Shown: positions 45,102-56,071, counted from the first letter of the stretch. The stretch is DNA of 64,000 bases from Actinostola sp. cb2023 (GCA_033675265.1 JAUJYZ010001347.1:124001-188000); one strand, 5' to 3'. Program-made: numbers and translations. Notes: generated from the sequence alone by a model not told the origin.

Positions 45102-48100
45102 TCAAGAAAATCCTCGCAATATTAGTGCTTGTATTGAAGCAAATAGCGGAGAGTAATCCCGCACATTTCCCTGAGAAGGTTCCTGCAAACTGAAGACCTG
45201 CCAGCAGCCGTCGATGCGACACAGACAGCAGAACACAACGGCCTTGTTGTGAACGGAACGGCTAATCTTGTCATTACAAAGCTGCTCAGTCGGGTTTCTT
45301 GAGTCGTAGAATTCAAGGAGGAGGTTTTTGAAATCCTGGACGCTGCCTGTGTTGAGAGCACTTAATGTGAAGAAAATCTTGTCGATTGAACTTGGAAGTG
45401 TCTCCAAGTTGACTTTGAGTACGTGATGACCTCGACTGCCGAACCTGGCGTACCTACTGCTGCCTCTGAACCCATGACCAGAGTGTGTCACGGATCCAAA
45501 TCCATGAGAAAGCAGGTACATATGGGCGCCATGCTGGTGTTTGAAGTCTACGTACTCAACACGTGATGAACCGCTGTACAAAACAGCAGACGCATTGAGG
45601 TAGTCTCGCATTCCAACGTACTCCCAGGAGAAGTCAAAAGTGACTTGCCTGAGTGAATCTGAGATGGTTTTAAGCACCTTGATTAGAGTGATAGTGCTGT
45701 TGTTTGTCATGTTGTAGTCACCCACTTTCATAAGGCGGTTGGATTTATAAGTCTGTAGAAAATAGAAAAATGTCATGAAGAAATGTCATGAAGAAATATA
45801 AAATGCGCGCGCGTGCAATGTGCAGTTTTAGAGCACGAGGGGACTGATCAGAACACGAGAGAAGTGTTAGGAGAAGCACGGTGCGTGTGCTCTAAAACTG
45901 CACATAGCACAGCAGACAACTATGATTTTAAGGTGATTCCCTTGAATTGCATTGCGCACGCTCTACTGCGCACGATTCTGAATAAAAGTTTAGTTGACGA
46001 GCGCGCGCTAACTTACGCCATCGAGCTCGCGCACATTGGAGACCATTGGAAATCGTTAAATATTTCAAGTGTAACTGAAGTTTTCTCAAAATAAATCGAA
46101 AACGAGCACGGTGACCCCCATTTTTTATTCAATAACTTTCATCACACTATAGTTCTCTAGTATATAGCAAAGTATTAAAAAAAGTTAGGATTTCAAACAT
46201 TAAAAAAATTGAATGAAAGCATACGGAGTATCGATTTTTAGACCCTCTCGGTGGTTCGAACATCTGTGTTTTTTGTTCTATTTTTCGACAACTATGCAAA
46301 ATTCGAGCATTTTCTTACTATCAGACGGTAGGCTAGAGATACAAAAGCTATAGCAACCACTTTAGTTCATTATTAATAGTTTGTCTTTTAAGTTGTGGAA
46401 AATTATTTACCCGATCCCGATGTCACGCGAGACTCGACTGAAAGACCTAAAATACCATAATTTCAAAGCAGTGTAGCGCAAAAATGAGCGCGGTGACCCC
46501 CTGTTTTTAGTGCATTTTTTGAAACTCAATACCGTAATGTATCACCATGCCAAGTTATAGAAAATTCTAGGATTTGCTTCTATTTCAAGGGAATCACCTT
46601 AAGCAAGTTTTGTTCGTTACAAAATTGCTTTGCGCGCGCATGCTGTATGCTCTCAAAGAGCATGTGGCATACACATCCTTTCAAATCAGAGCGCATGTTA
46701 TATCGTAGCTATTTGATAATATCAAATATAGCAAGTTCTGGTAGTGTTAAGGACGTTCGCGGTCATTGCTCGCGCGCATTCTTACTGCGCACAATCGCGC
46801 GCGCTCTTAAACCGGAAGTCGAAATGACCAAAAACATTTTTTTCGAGATATGATCCCTTTTTTCCTTATTTGATATCTAAAATAGCTTTCTGAACATGTT
46901 TTCGATACTCAACGGATTTTTGGTTTTGAAAAGCGCAAAAAGCAGCGATTTTTAAAGAAACGAACTCTCATTAGTACTCAGTCTCCCCTCGGTATTCAAA
47001 ATGGCAACCAATTTTCCGAGTTTTACGGCAAAATATCTCCGAAACGAACACGGTGACCCCCATTTTTTTCCTGCCTAAAATCTAGGTGCTATAAAGATCT
47101 ACAAAATATGTTAAAATGAAAAAAATGACATTACATGGGAAAGACTGACATCAATATTTTCAAAAAAAATACACCCCTCCACGGATTCGAACGACGCACA
47201 TTTTGACGGCAACGCACGGATTAAAACCTTCGCTAATACTTCGAATTACCAGTTATTGAATTTATATTTAATCAGTTATGTTAACTACAAATAGATTCAA
47301 TGTCAGGTAAAATTTAATAGAATTTGAAGAACGTTTTCATGTAATTTTGAGGTGTTCATTTGACAGTTTACTTATCATAATTTGCCCTCTTTCTCTTCAA
47401 AATCATCAGTTTTGCTCGGCGTGTAGCTAAAAAACGAACACGGTGATCCCCATTTTGTATTTCAGTTTTTTAACTCTAATACGATAGAGTATCTGTATGC
47501 CAAGTTTCAGAAAATTGACATTATAACTTCAATTGCCCGCGAACGTCCTTAAGTAATGTTTTAGAAATCTGAATGCATTTAGCTATCAACAGGAGAAACG
47601 TGATTGATATGTTACAAACCCCCCCCCCCCCCCCCCCCCTACACCCCACTACATACCGTACACCCCTGGATAACTCACCTCCAAAGGTTTGTCATTGTAA
47701 ATCAAACGCTGTTTCCTGGCTTCGATACCAAACTTAGTCGAAATCTTTTGTTTGAAGTCTGTTATGGATTCTGCACGTGAAACCAACATATTGGCTTTGT
47801 CACCATTCAGCATAACCACTTCTACATTAAGAGCCAAATGTGAATACCCTAATGCGCCCTCTGAGGCTCTTGCGCATGCGCCCTCGTCAACCTTAAATGG
47901 CGGGAAAAGCCACTTGAGTTTCTGGACACACCCAATGTATTTTTGGTCTTCTTCAGTCACGTGAGCTTTACAAGCTGGGCATTGATTGGCTCTCTTCACA
48001 GCTGCCATTACGCACTAAGACAAAAGAAAAGTAAAGATTTGATCGATAGATTGCAAAAGCGCACAGGTTTCCCGTGGTGTTCACGTGATTGCGATTTGGG

Positions 48101-48649
48101 CTTCCTGTGGTGTGACGTATCCCGTATTTTTTCGCTCATGTTTGTTTTTGATCACGTCAGTACCACAGGAAGCTCAACTTAGCAAGCCGCTTTTGAGAAA
48201 CGCACGCCATCTACGTCACCACAGGAAACCCAATTTCTGCAGTAAGCACCGTTTTGACTAACTTCAGTATTTTATTCAAATTTGAATAGACCTTGGAGGA
48301 TGATGATAACGATTGCACAAATTAGTGATGATGGTGATGATGATAATCACTGATGAGAGTGATATAAGTGTGTGTAAAGTGATGTAAGAGTGTGTAAAAA
48401 TAAGTATATTCTTTCTAATAATAATTAAAAAAAGAGAGTGATAAAAATGATGATATTAAAGTCAGTGATGCTATATAATCCTTTTTGTAATTTGCAGCCA
48501 TAAATTAGCCTTTTCCTTTCTTCCCCAAAGGAATGTAGTAATCTGGTACTTACCCTGATACAGTACAGCTGTGCATGACGTTCATCACAGACATTCTCAG
48601 GAGGAAATTCTTTTTGAAGTTTGTTTTTACTGCAACCTTCACACAGCAT
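45102..48649 (-). CDS. RING finger + ubiquitin-like + TerD-domain protein, three exons
   Basis: Minus-strand exons 48554-48649, 47679-48014 and 45102-45752 join in phase 0 to give 360 aa. Residues 1-47 form a RING-like finger, C3-x2-C6-x14-C21-x3-H25-x4-C30-x2-C33-x10-C44-x2-C47, with CPAC as the last pair. Residues about 94-170 read as a ubiquitin-like fold (LNVEVVMLNGDKANMLVS, FGIEARKQRLIYNDKPLE, then LMKVGDYNM and STITLIKVL). The last ~185 residues match the TerD fold: FDFSWEY, ASAVLYSGSSRVEYVDF, a V-HSGHG loop, VLKVNLETLPSSIDKIFFTL, AVVFCCLCRIDGCWQVFSL. The usual acidic Ca2+-binding loop of TerD proteins is replaced by glycine, serine, arginine and histidine, so calcium binding is probably lost. 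The start at 48649 follows an acceptor-like TTTCCTAG, suggesting a 5'UTR intron. A ubiquitin-ligase role is inferred from the RING only. Confidence 0.85.
45813..45915. repeat. Short hairpin element in TerD-gene intron
   Basis: ATGTGCAGTTTTAGAGCAC and GTGCTCTAAAACTGCACAT are perfect inverted arms around a ~60-bp loop. Confidence 0.65.
45928..46602. mobile_element. piggyBac-like non-autonomous element (TTAA-flanked), copy 1
   Basis: TTAAGGTGATTCCCTTGAA at the left and TTCAAGGGAATCACCTTAA at the right are perfect inverted ends that include TTAA, the piggyBac target. Internal motifs CGAGCACGGTGACCCCCAT and GAGCGCGGTGACCCCC are shared with copy 2. There is no transposase ORF. Confidence 0.75.
46747..47552. 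mobile_element. piggyBac-like non-autonomous element (TTAA-flanked), copy 2
   Basis: TTAAGGACGTTCGCGG and the right end CCCGCGAACGTCCTTAA are inverted and TTAA-bounded. Inside are CGAACACGGTGACCCCCAT and CGAACACGGTGATCCCCAT. The terminal sequence differs from copy 1 although the internal motif is the same. Confidence 0.75.
47617..47640. repeat. Poly-C tract
   Basis: About 20 consecutive C residues in the TerD-gene intron, just 3' of that gene's exon-2 donor. Confidence 0.8.
48055..48240. repeat. Inverted-repeat segment with E-box and CRE-like words
   Basis: GGGCTTCCTGTGGTGTGACGTA and ACCACAGGAAGCTC, and GGTTTCCCGTGGTG and CACCACAGGAAACCC, form two crossed inverted pairs. TTCACGTGATTG, TGACGTATC, ATCACGTCA and TACGTCACC lie within 170 bp, in the intron after the first coding exon of the TerD gene. 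Confidence 0.55.
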
Positions 48650-48837
48650 TGTCAAACTAGGAAACAATTGAACACGTCAATGCACAGAGAAGTCTCCTTC
48701 GCAGCCATTGCATCTCTCTACTAGTCATGAGTGGTAGAGTTGCATGACTGAACAGGAAATGGCTGAGAGGCAGACAACTGAAGGAAACATGCAAAAAGAT
48801 GAACAGGATCGTAATTACATCTTTAACATTTTCAAAT

Positions 48838-48948
48838 AACAGTGGTGTACAGCATTGTAATAATATATATTTCTAAGACAGCTATATTTAACTGAACATT
48901 TCAACATCGTTAAAGTTTCTAGTTCAGTTAAGCACCACTGTACTCAAT
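48838..48948. repeat. Short inverted-repeat element
   Basis: ACAGTGGTGTACAG at the left and AAGCACCACTGTAC at the right are inverted, with TTAACTGAAC / GTTCAGTTAA inside. Confidence 0.55.
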
Positions 48949-49867
48949 CCTTAGCTTTAAATTCAGATAATTAGGTTTCTATTTGTCCAATGTCAACATT
49001 TTGTCATATATTCACGTTCGTATTTTAATAGGAATACGTAAATGGGTCCTTTGTCAAGGAGTACAACTCGAACCTCGAACGACCCAAAGAGTAACAACAC
49101 GAGAATTTCGACTAAAATACACAGGTTCTATTAAACTGCTGACGTATCACTTCGCAATGGTGGGCGAGAGTGAGACTGATGGAGACTGATCAGTACCGTA
49201 CCTTGCCCTTGGTTACTTTTCCTACAAATCGTTGCTTCAAGGCCTTGTAAATGATGTGCTATGAGACAAAGATCATCTATATCAATCTATAGACTTCTAT
49301 AGCATAAAAAGTGCTAAATGAAAGATCGGAGGAACATACAAATGCGCCAAGCAAGGTAAACACGTACGTCTTGGAAGTCGGAAGTATCGAAATTGTAGTA
49401 TTTAATTTATGCGTATTTCGTGGAAAAATGATTTATGCATCAGCGTAGAAAAGAGAATGAAAACTGATTGTTAGGAAAGTAATGGAAATAAAAATGGAAA
49501 CAGAAAAGAAATGAAATGAAATGAAGCCATAGACATAGTAGAAAAGAAAATATATAGCATTATTTGGCCTTGTTCCACCGCGCTCTTGTACTTTATACAT
49601 TGAATTACTCGATTACTGAGCAATACCGTTCGTTGTTGGAATGAATGTGAACCGACAGATAAACTTTACCTCTTCGGTGTGTCCTAGCTGAGTTACGCTT
49701 TGTAATATCGTTTTTCTGCTGAGTATAAAAGCAACAAACGCCAAGACAAGAAGATTGATTGCAGCCTTGTGTACAATTTTTACCAGGCGTTCCATGCTGT
49801 GCATGCATGCCAAAGGAATCCCGGTTGTAGTGATCTCTGCGCTATGCAACAGAATGTTGCATAGCGC

Positions 49868-50140
49868 ATTTTGATTTTAATTTCCATTTTGATTTTGATT
49901 TCCATTTCGATTTTGATTTCCATTTTGATTTTGATTTCCATTTTGATTTTGATTTCCATTTTGATTTTGATTTCCATTTTGATTTTGATTTCCATTTTGA
50001 TTTTGATTTCCATTTTGATTTTGATTTCCATTTTGATTTTGATTTCCATTTTGATTTTGATTTCCATTTTGATTTTGATTTCCATTTTGATTTTGATTTC
50101 CATTTTGATTTTGATTTCCATTTTGATTTTAATTTCCAAT
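49868..50140. repeat. 18-bp minisatellite, ~15 units
   Basis: The unit is CCATTTTGATTTTGATTT, almost invariant. It gives spurious repeat ORFs on both strands (KSKWKS and ILISIL types). Confidence 0.95.
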
Positions 50141-50526
50141 ATTTCAGTTGAAAAAAATTATATTTCATTAACCCGGCGAATTCGAAGCGTTAGCCGAGTT
50201 GATTATAATTATCTCATATCCAACAAGAGCCATGAGTCAACAAAGAGTGTAGAAACTGGCCGTACCGATACCCAATTGTGATTCCAAATATCTTTATTCG
50301 CTTAGTACAAGTTCAAGACTGATTGCCATCGACGGAAGAAAACCAGAAGTGATGCGGGACAGATGGACGGATACGATGGATCCGTTCTGTACGTGGAAAA
50401 ATACATTGGAAGACTGGGTACGAGTGTTATATATAAGATAACAGTTCGGCGACTTGCATGATGACGTTGTTTTACTACAAGTTCCAGAATGCTTTGGGAA
50501 TTTTCTTTCTTATTCAGATTTTTATA

Positions 50527-50713
50527 TGTGGCTGAATGTATATAATTTAGGCTAAGTTAAAACCGAGTCAAGCTGGTCCAGCGGTATCTCCAAGTAATGC
50601 TGATTCCGATCCTCGGGGGACCCCTCATGGGCTTAGGGCCTACTGGCAGAGTTTGCAGTTCGGGCTTTTAGCGTGGTGCTAGCTTTGGCTTCGTTGCTAT
50701 CGTTCTTTTTGCT
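50527..50713 (+). repeat. Split direct repeat A1 of Ngaro-like element
   Basis: It matches A2 (56318-56500) with very few differences: a 4-bp TATA insertion after GAATGTA, CCCCTCATGG against CCACTCATGG, and CGTGGTGC against CGTAGTGC. Confidence 0.9.
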
Positions 50714-50738
50714 TTGCTGTGGTTTTCTTGTCTTCGTG

Positions 50739-51806
50739 ATGAGTGAAGTCCCTGTTACTTCGGCAGCAGGAAGCCTGTCGACCGACTCTCCAACGTCTGG
50801 AACACAACTCTCGGGAGAAATCGTGGCAGCGATTCAACGGGCAGTTGACAATGCCTTCGCTGCTAGTGCTAAAGTTCAAATGCCGCCTCCTTCATGGCCT
50901 ACGAGTACATCTATTGTGTCTCAAGCCAACTCGTTGCTGTCTGCGGGGACTTCCACAGTTCCAAGTCAGTTAGGTGCTGTCGGAGGTAAGTCTCCAGTGG
51001 TCGTGCCATCGTTCATGAACACGTTTTCCGCGTCGGCTAATGTTTTGCCAGCTTTGCCAGCCATGTTGAATGCGAGCCCAAATGTCACGGGTTCGTTGTC
51101 AACTTCCAATATTTCAGCGATGCCTAGTATGTCCTCCATCATGCCCACACTGTACCAGCCATTTGTGGTGGGCCCGGGCTACTCGCCTATTCCTGCGAAG
51201 CTTGTTGGCCAAATCGTGACGGGGAAATTCATCGATCTGAGTGATTTGTTGCCCTCGAATCTAACGCCAGTCAGCGATTCTGAGCCTCAACTAATGCTGG
51301 ATGGGCGGTTGGTATTGACAAGTGCTCCGAAGAAGCCCAAGCGTCGTTTGGAGGATATTGTAAGCTGGACCGAGGCGTTTTCCGTGTTCTCTTTGGTGAT
51401 GACCACCTATTTCCCTCAGCGTTGGAGGGATATACTGCTGTACAAGCTGCTAATCATACGCACGTACCGGTTGTTTAGTGGACGGGCCTGGTTAGCCTAC
51501 GATCAGGCTTTCCGTGAACATGCTGCGGCCGCACAAGTTGTCGATTGGTCCCAGATCAACGTCCAACTATACAATTTCCATACTGCCGGCTCCTCCCCTA
51601 GATCATCTTCATCGTCAACCGTGTGCATCTCGTGGAACCGGGGCCATTGTTCGTCGCCGTATTCTCCATGTCGGTTCATTCATCGGTGCTTGAAGTGCTC
51701 TGGCTCGCACAAGGAGCTGGATTGTTCTGAAAGGCAGTCATCAGCGAAGCAAAGAGGTCGTTCAGCATCGCCTGGGGTGTCCCGTGGTAAATACCGCAAG
51801 CATTGA
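50739..51806 (+). CDS. Gag-like ORF1 of Ngaro-like element
   Basis: Structural protein proposed to package the element RNA. The frame is open from 50673, but the methionine at 50739 (MSEVPVTSAAGS) looks the better start, because the earlier one would place a hydrophobic leader derived from repeat A1. The first half is low-complexity S/T/A/P. The folded middle includes EDIVSWTEAFSVFSLVMTT and WRDILLYKLLIIRTY. The C terminus has a CCCH finger, C-x7-C-x6-C-x3-H (from CISWNRGHC), followed by CLKCSGSHKELDC, then a basic serine-rich tail. This double-zinc arrangement is typical of Gag in DIRS/Ngaro elements. Confidence 0.85.
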   Translation: MSEVPVTSAAGSLSTDSPTSGTQLSGEIVAAIQRAVDNAFAASAKVQMPPPSWPTSTSIVSQANSLLSAGTSTVPSQLGAVGGKSPVVVPSFMNTFSASANVLPALPAMLNASPNVTGSLSTSNISAMPSMSSIMPTLYQPFVVGPGYSPIPAKLVGQIVTGKFIDLSDLLPSNLTPVSDSEPQLMLDGRLVLTSAPKKPKRRLEDIVSWTEAFSVFSLVMTTYFPQRWRDILLYKLLIIRTYRLFSGRAWLAYDQAFREHAAAAQVVDWSQINVQLYNFHTAGSSPRSSSSSTVCISWNRGHCSSPYSPCRFIHRCLKCSGSHKELDCSERQSSAKQRGRSASPGVSRGKYRKH

Positions 51807-52014
51807 TATCGTGCTTCATTGACTGACACTCGTTGCGTGTCTGTTTATTCTTGTCATGCATCACATAGATAGATGTATTATTTTAACGCTGATTGATTGT
51901 GTTTCTTACCAGTGTTTGGTTGTTAATTCTGTGCGCATTGCCTGGTGGTTTTATGATATAGTATTAAACCGTGATTCAGTTATTGTGGTTGTAGCGTAGC
52001 CTGTGCATAAATTC

Positions 52015-53340
52015 AGGTGGGTTATCGTCGGTTGGGGATCGCTCAGACTCGTTTGCTACGACACGCGTTGCCTGTCGTACTCGCTAAGCGTTGGCTTCGG
52101 TGCTCGCCGCCCTTCGTAATCGCTGCTATGACAACGGTGGCTGTCGTACTCGTCTGCTACGACACTCGTGGCGTGTCATACTCGTTGCTACGACACGCGT
52201 TGCCTGTCGTACTCGTTAAGCGTTGGCTTCGGTGCTCGCTGCCCTCGTAATCGCTGCTATGACAACGGTGGCTGTCGTACTCGTCTGCTACGACACTCGT
52301 GGCGTGTCATACTCGTTTGCTACGACACGCGTTGCCTGTCGTACTCGTTAAGCGTTGGCTTCGGTGCTCGCTGCCCTCGTAATCGCTGCTATGACAACGG
52401 TGGCTGTCGTACTCGTCTGCTACGACACTCGTTGCGTGTCATACTCGGTTGCTATGACATGCGTTGCCTGTCGTACTTGTTCGCTTCAGTGCTCGCTGCC
52501 CGTCGTAATCGCTGCTACGACAATCGTGGTCTATCGTACTCGTCTTCGATACTCGTTGAGTGTCGTACTCGGTTGCTATGACATGCGTTGCCTGTCGTAC
52601 TCGTTCGCTTCAGTGCTCGCTGCCCGTCGTAATCGCTGCTACGACAATCGTGGTCTGTCGTACTCGTCTTCGATACTCGTTGAGTGTCGTACTCGGTTGC
52701 TATGACACTCGTTGCGTGTCGTACTCGTTCGCTTCAGTGCTCGCTGCCCGTCGTAATCGCTGCTACGACAATCGTGGTCTGTCGTACTCGTATGCGATGA
52801 CACTCGTTGCGTGTCGTACTCGGTTGCTATGACACTCGTTACGTGTCGTACTCGTTCGTGTCGGTGCTCGCTGCCCATCGTAATCGCTGCTACGACAATC
52901 GTGTTTTGTCGTACTCGGTTGCTATGTCGCTCGTTGCGTGCCGTACTCGGTTGCTATGACACTCGTTGCGTGCCGTACTCGGTTGCTATGACACTCGTTG
53001 CGTGTCGTACTCGTTCGCTTCAGTGCTCGCTGCCCATCGTAATCGCTGCTACGACAATCGTGGTCTGTCGTACTCGTCTGCGATGACACGTTGCGTGTCG
53101 TACACGGTTGCTATGACACTCGTTGCATGTCATAATCGGTTGCTATGACACGCGTTGCCTGTCGTACTCGTTCGCTTCGGTGCTCGCTGCCTGTCGTAAT
53201 CGCTGCTACGACGATCGTGGTTTGCGTACTCGTCTGCTTCGATACTCGTTGCGTGTCATACTCGTTGTTATGGCACTCGGTGCCTGTCGTACTCGGTGCA
53301 ACAGCTGATGGCGGCAGCTCAGTATACTAGCGTAGCGCTC
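52015..53340 (+). repeat. Internal tandem-repeat block of the Ngaro-like element
   Basis: About 1.3 kb of imperfect repeats made of CGTTGCGTGTCGTACTCG, TTGCTATGACACTCG and GCTGCCCGTCGTAATCGC units in variable order. It lies between ORF1 and the RT ORF. TGTCGTA and TACGACA are complementary, so the RNA could form many small hairpins. The several 60-137-aa ORFs crossing the block are repeat artefacts. Confidence 0.85.
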
Positions 53341-53511
53341 GGTGATAGACAACAATGGTTGTTGCGACGGTGACGCTGAAATAGTAAGAGTAGGCGTCGC
53401 TCATAGCCGTACTGTTATATGAGTATGTTGTTGTCGCGCAGTGCTTCCGCACGGGGGAAGCCTCCTTCGCCAGGGAGATATCTCCCCTGAATCAAGTGGC
53501 ACACCTCATTC

Positions 53512-55053
53512 ATGCTGTTCTCGTTTTCAGCCGTACCTGCTCTTCCCCCGGTGTCTAGTGTTACGCCGCTCAAGCACGATCGCTTTGCTCTGGAATTGCA
53601 AGGTCACCCGAATCAAGAGCGAGTGTCCTACGGTCTAAATGGTATTCGCCTGGGTTTTAAGCTTGGCTTCGATCATGCGCCCGACCTTCGGTCAGCGAAA
53701 CGAAATAAGAAGTCTGCAGATGATCATCCCACAGTCATTGATGAGTATTTAGCAAATGAGGTGGCCTTGGGCAGGGTGGCTGGCCCCTTCGCGCACCCTC
53801 CGATACCTCAGCTGCATATTAGCAGCTTTGGGGTAATACCTAAGAATGGCCAACCGGGGAAGTGGCGCTTGATTGTGGATTTGTCGTCGCCCGCGGGTTC
53901 CAGCGTAAACGACGGCATTGACGTCGATAGCTTTTCGCTTCAATACATCAGGGTCGATGACATTGTGAAAATGGTCAGCAAGTTTGGCTTTGGTGCTCTC
54001 ATCGCGAAATTCGATGTTCTCGCGGCGTATCGGAACGTGGCGATTCATCCGTCTGACCGCGCGCTCCTCGGGATGAGATGGCGTGGTAAGTTTTACGTGG
54101 ATTTAGCCCTGCCATTTGGCCTTCGGTCGGCACCATTTATTTTTGACTCTATTGCTGCAATGGTGGAGTGGATTTTGATTAACAAGTATCAGGTCGCTGA
54201 GTTGGTCCACTACCTAGATGATAATTCGAACGTGTGCGCGCGTAATCTGAGCATCGCGCTTCGAGTTTGTTCTGAGCTGGGTATCCCTCTCCACCCCGAC
54301 AAATGTGAGGGTCCTTCCACGGTCTTGGTGGTTTTGGGTATCGAGCTGGACTCGATTAATCAAATAGCTCGTCCCCCTAGTGACAAACTGTCCAAGTTGC
54401 GTGTACTCCTCGATTCCTGGGCGTCACGTCAGTGGTGCCGTAGAAAGGAACTGCAATCTCTTATTGGTCACCTGCATCATGCAGCCAAAGTCGTTTGGCC
54501 AGGTCGAACATTTCTCCGCCGCATGATAAATTTGTTGTGCTGCTTCAGAAACGACGGTCATCCCATTCGCCTCAACGCAGAATTCCACTTGGACCTGAAT
54601 TGGTGGCTCCAGTTTCTAGAGACGTGGAACGGAGTTAGTTTTTGGCTTTATCCTGGTATGTCGGCAGTACCTACCATGGAAGTCACCTCGGACGCGGCTG
54701 GTGCTTTGGGCTATGGTGCTTACTTCAACCATGAGTGGTTTAATGGTCTCTGGTTTGCTTGTCAAGAGCCTTTCTCGATTGCCTACAAAGAGCTTTTTCC
54801 CATTGTTATCGCGGCACACGTGTGGGGCCATCATTGGTTTAGGCAGCATATCCTGTTCAGGTCGGACAACGAAGCGGTGGTCGCGATCCTCAACTCTAGA
54901 ACCTCCAAGGTCCCATGCATCATGCGTCTCGTGCGTAGTCTTCTTTTGGCAGCCGCGAGATTCAATTTCTCCTTTGCTTCAGTACATGTCCCTGGGGTCG
55001 AGAACCCTATAGCTGACGCACTTTCTCGCTTTCGTTGGCAGGTCTTCCGATAG
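53512..55053 (+). CDS. Reverse transcriptase-RNase H, ORF2 of Ngaro-like element
   Basis: 513-aa polyprotein that makes cDNA from the element RNA. RT motifs seen are the finger segment GKWRLIVDLSSPAGSSVN, the first catalytic Asp in AKFDVLAAYRNVAIHP, the ALPFGLRSAPFIF primer-grip-type block, the YLDD box in LVHYLDDNSNVC, and LGIELDSINQIARPP. The RNase H domain follows with Asp in VTSDAAGALGYGAYF, Glu in AYKELFPIVIAAH, Asp in RSDNEAVVAIL and the last Asp in PIADALSRF. All key acidic residues are present. The last 19 nt overlap the recombinase ORF in another frame. Translation may begin upstream of the first methionine by frameshift or reinitiation after the tandem block. Confidence 0.92.
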   Translation: MLFSFSAVPALPPVSSVTPLKHDRFALELQGHPNQERVSYGLNGIRLGFKLGFDHAPDLRSAKRNKKSADDHPTVIDEYLANEVALGRVAGPFAHPPIPQLHISSFGVIPKNGQPGKWRLIVDLSSPAGSSVNDGIDVDSFSLQYIRVDDIVKMVSKFGFGALIAKFDVLAAYRNVAIHPSDRALLGMRWRGKFYVDLALPFGLRSAPFIFDSIAAMVEWILINKYQVAELVHYLDDNSNVCARNLSIALRVCSELGIPLHPDKCEGPSTVLVVLGIELDSINQIARPPSDKLSKLRVLLDSWASRQWCRRKELQSLIGHLHHAAKVVWPGRTFLRRMINLLCCFRNDGHPIRLNAEFHLDLNWWLQFLETWNGVSFWLYPGMSAVPTMEVTSDAAGALGYGAYFNHEWFNGLWFACQEPFSIAYKELFPIVIAAHVWGHHWFRQHILFRSDNEAVVAILNSRTSKVPCIMRLVRSLLLAAARFNFSFASVHVPGVENPIADALSRFRWQVFR

Positions 55054-56071
55054 CTGGCTCCGTGGGCCCAACCGTCACCGACCCCAATACCAAGTCGTCT
55101 GTTGGAGGATCTCACTTCGCCTCGCTAGAGTTGCGCTGTCGAGAGTTGCTTCTGCAAGGTCTAGCTCCGTCAACTCGTCGTTCCTATGCCACTGGCCAGA
55201 AGAGATTTATAAACTTCTGTACTCAGCTGGGTAAGGTTGGTGCAGATGGATCAGTTTGTCCAGCTGATGAGTGGACATTGTGCTTGTTTGCGACGTTTTT
55301 GTCAAACTTCATTCAGTCTTCGTCAATTAAAGTGTACCTCTCAGCAGTGCGCGCACTTCACATCGAACAGGGTTTTTCCGACCCATTACTCAACTGCCTG
55401 AGACTAGAGAGAGTGGTAAAAGGGATCAAACGCGTACAGGGCGTGAAGACGATTGACCGCTTGCCAATTACGGATGTCATTATGTTAACGATTCACAGCC
55501 ATCTTAATATGGCGTTGGCGGACCACTCCATGTTTTGGGCGGCCTGTTGTTTAGCGTACTTTGGCTTTTTGCGGTCGGCGGAATTTACAATTCCCAGCTT
55601 GAATAGCTATTCGGCGGCCATTCACCTAAATGTGCAGGACTTAGCAATCGACTCCTCTGCCTCGCCATCGTGTATCCGTGTCAACATCAAGGCCTCCAAA
55701 ACTGATCCCTTTCGTAAGGGTTGTTGTATTTACGTTGGTAAAGCCAAACCCCCCTTATGTGCCGTGGAAGCCATTCTAGTCTACTTGAACATCAGAGGCG
55801 ACGCTCCTGGCCCACTTTTCTTGTTGCAGTCGGGTGAACCGCTAACCCGCGTGTTACTTACGAAATGGCTACGAGACATTATGACCGCTGCGAAGATCCC
55901 GGGCAATTACTCGAGTCATAGCTTCCGCATCGGGGGGCTACGGTCGCAGCTCGTAATGGCGTTCCTGATCACTTGATCCAAACTCTGGGCCGGTGGTCCA
56001 GCAATGCGTACAAAGGCTACATTAGGACACCAGTGGAAGCTCTGGCTTCAACGTCTGTGCAGCTAACTTAA
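55035..56071 (+). pseudogene. Tyrosine recombinase, ORF3 of Ngaro-like element, frameshifted
   Basis: Integrase of the lambda-recombinase fold that inserts circular cDNA. The core-binding half has LAPSTRRSYATGQKRF; the catalytic half has Arg in YFGFLRSAEFTI, Lys in IKASKTDPFRKG and HSFR (H-x-x-R). After RIGG the frame is lost at a six-G run (55932-55937) and ends early at 55974. The next frame carries the rest: ATVAARNGVPDHLIQTLGRW, with the catalytic tyrosine expected in SNAYKGYIRTP, to TAA at 56069-56071. One missing G explains the break. It is either a real inactivation or a homopolymer sequencing error. Confidence 0.9.

Noticed and set aside
45813..46094. 93-aa ORF in the TerD-gene intron
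   Set aside because: It overlaps a hairpin element and a TTAA element and is not conserved-looking.
49780..50281. ORFs of EIKIKM, KSKWKS and ILISIL repeats
   Set aside because: Artefacts of the 18-bp minisatellite.
52017..53330. Many 60-137-aa ORFs
   Set aside because: They cross the internal tandem block of the retrotransposon in several frames and share only repeat words.
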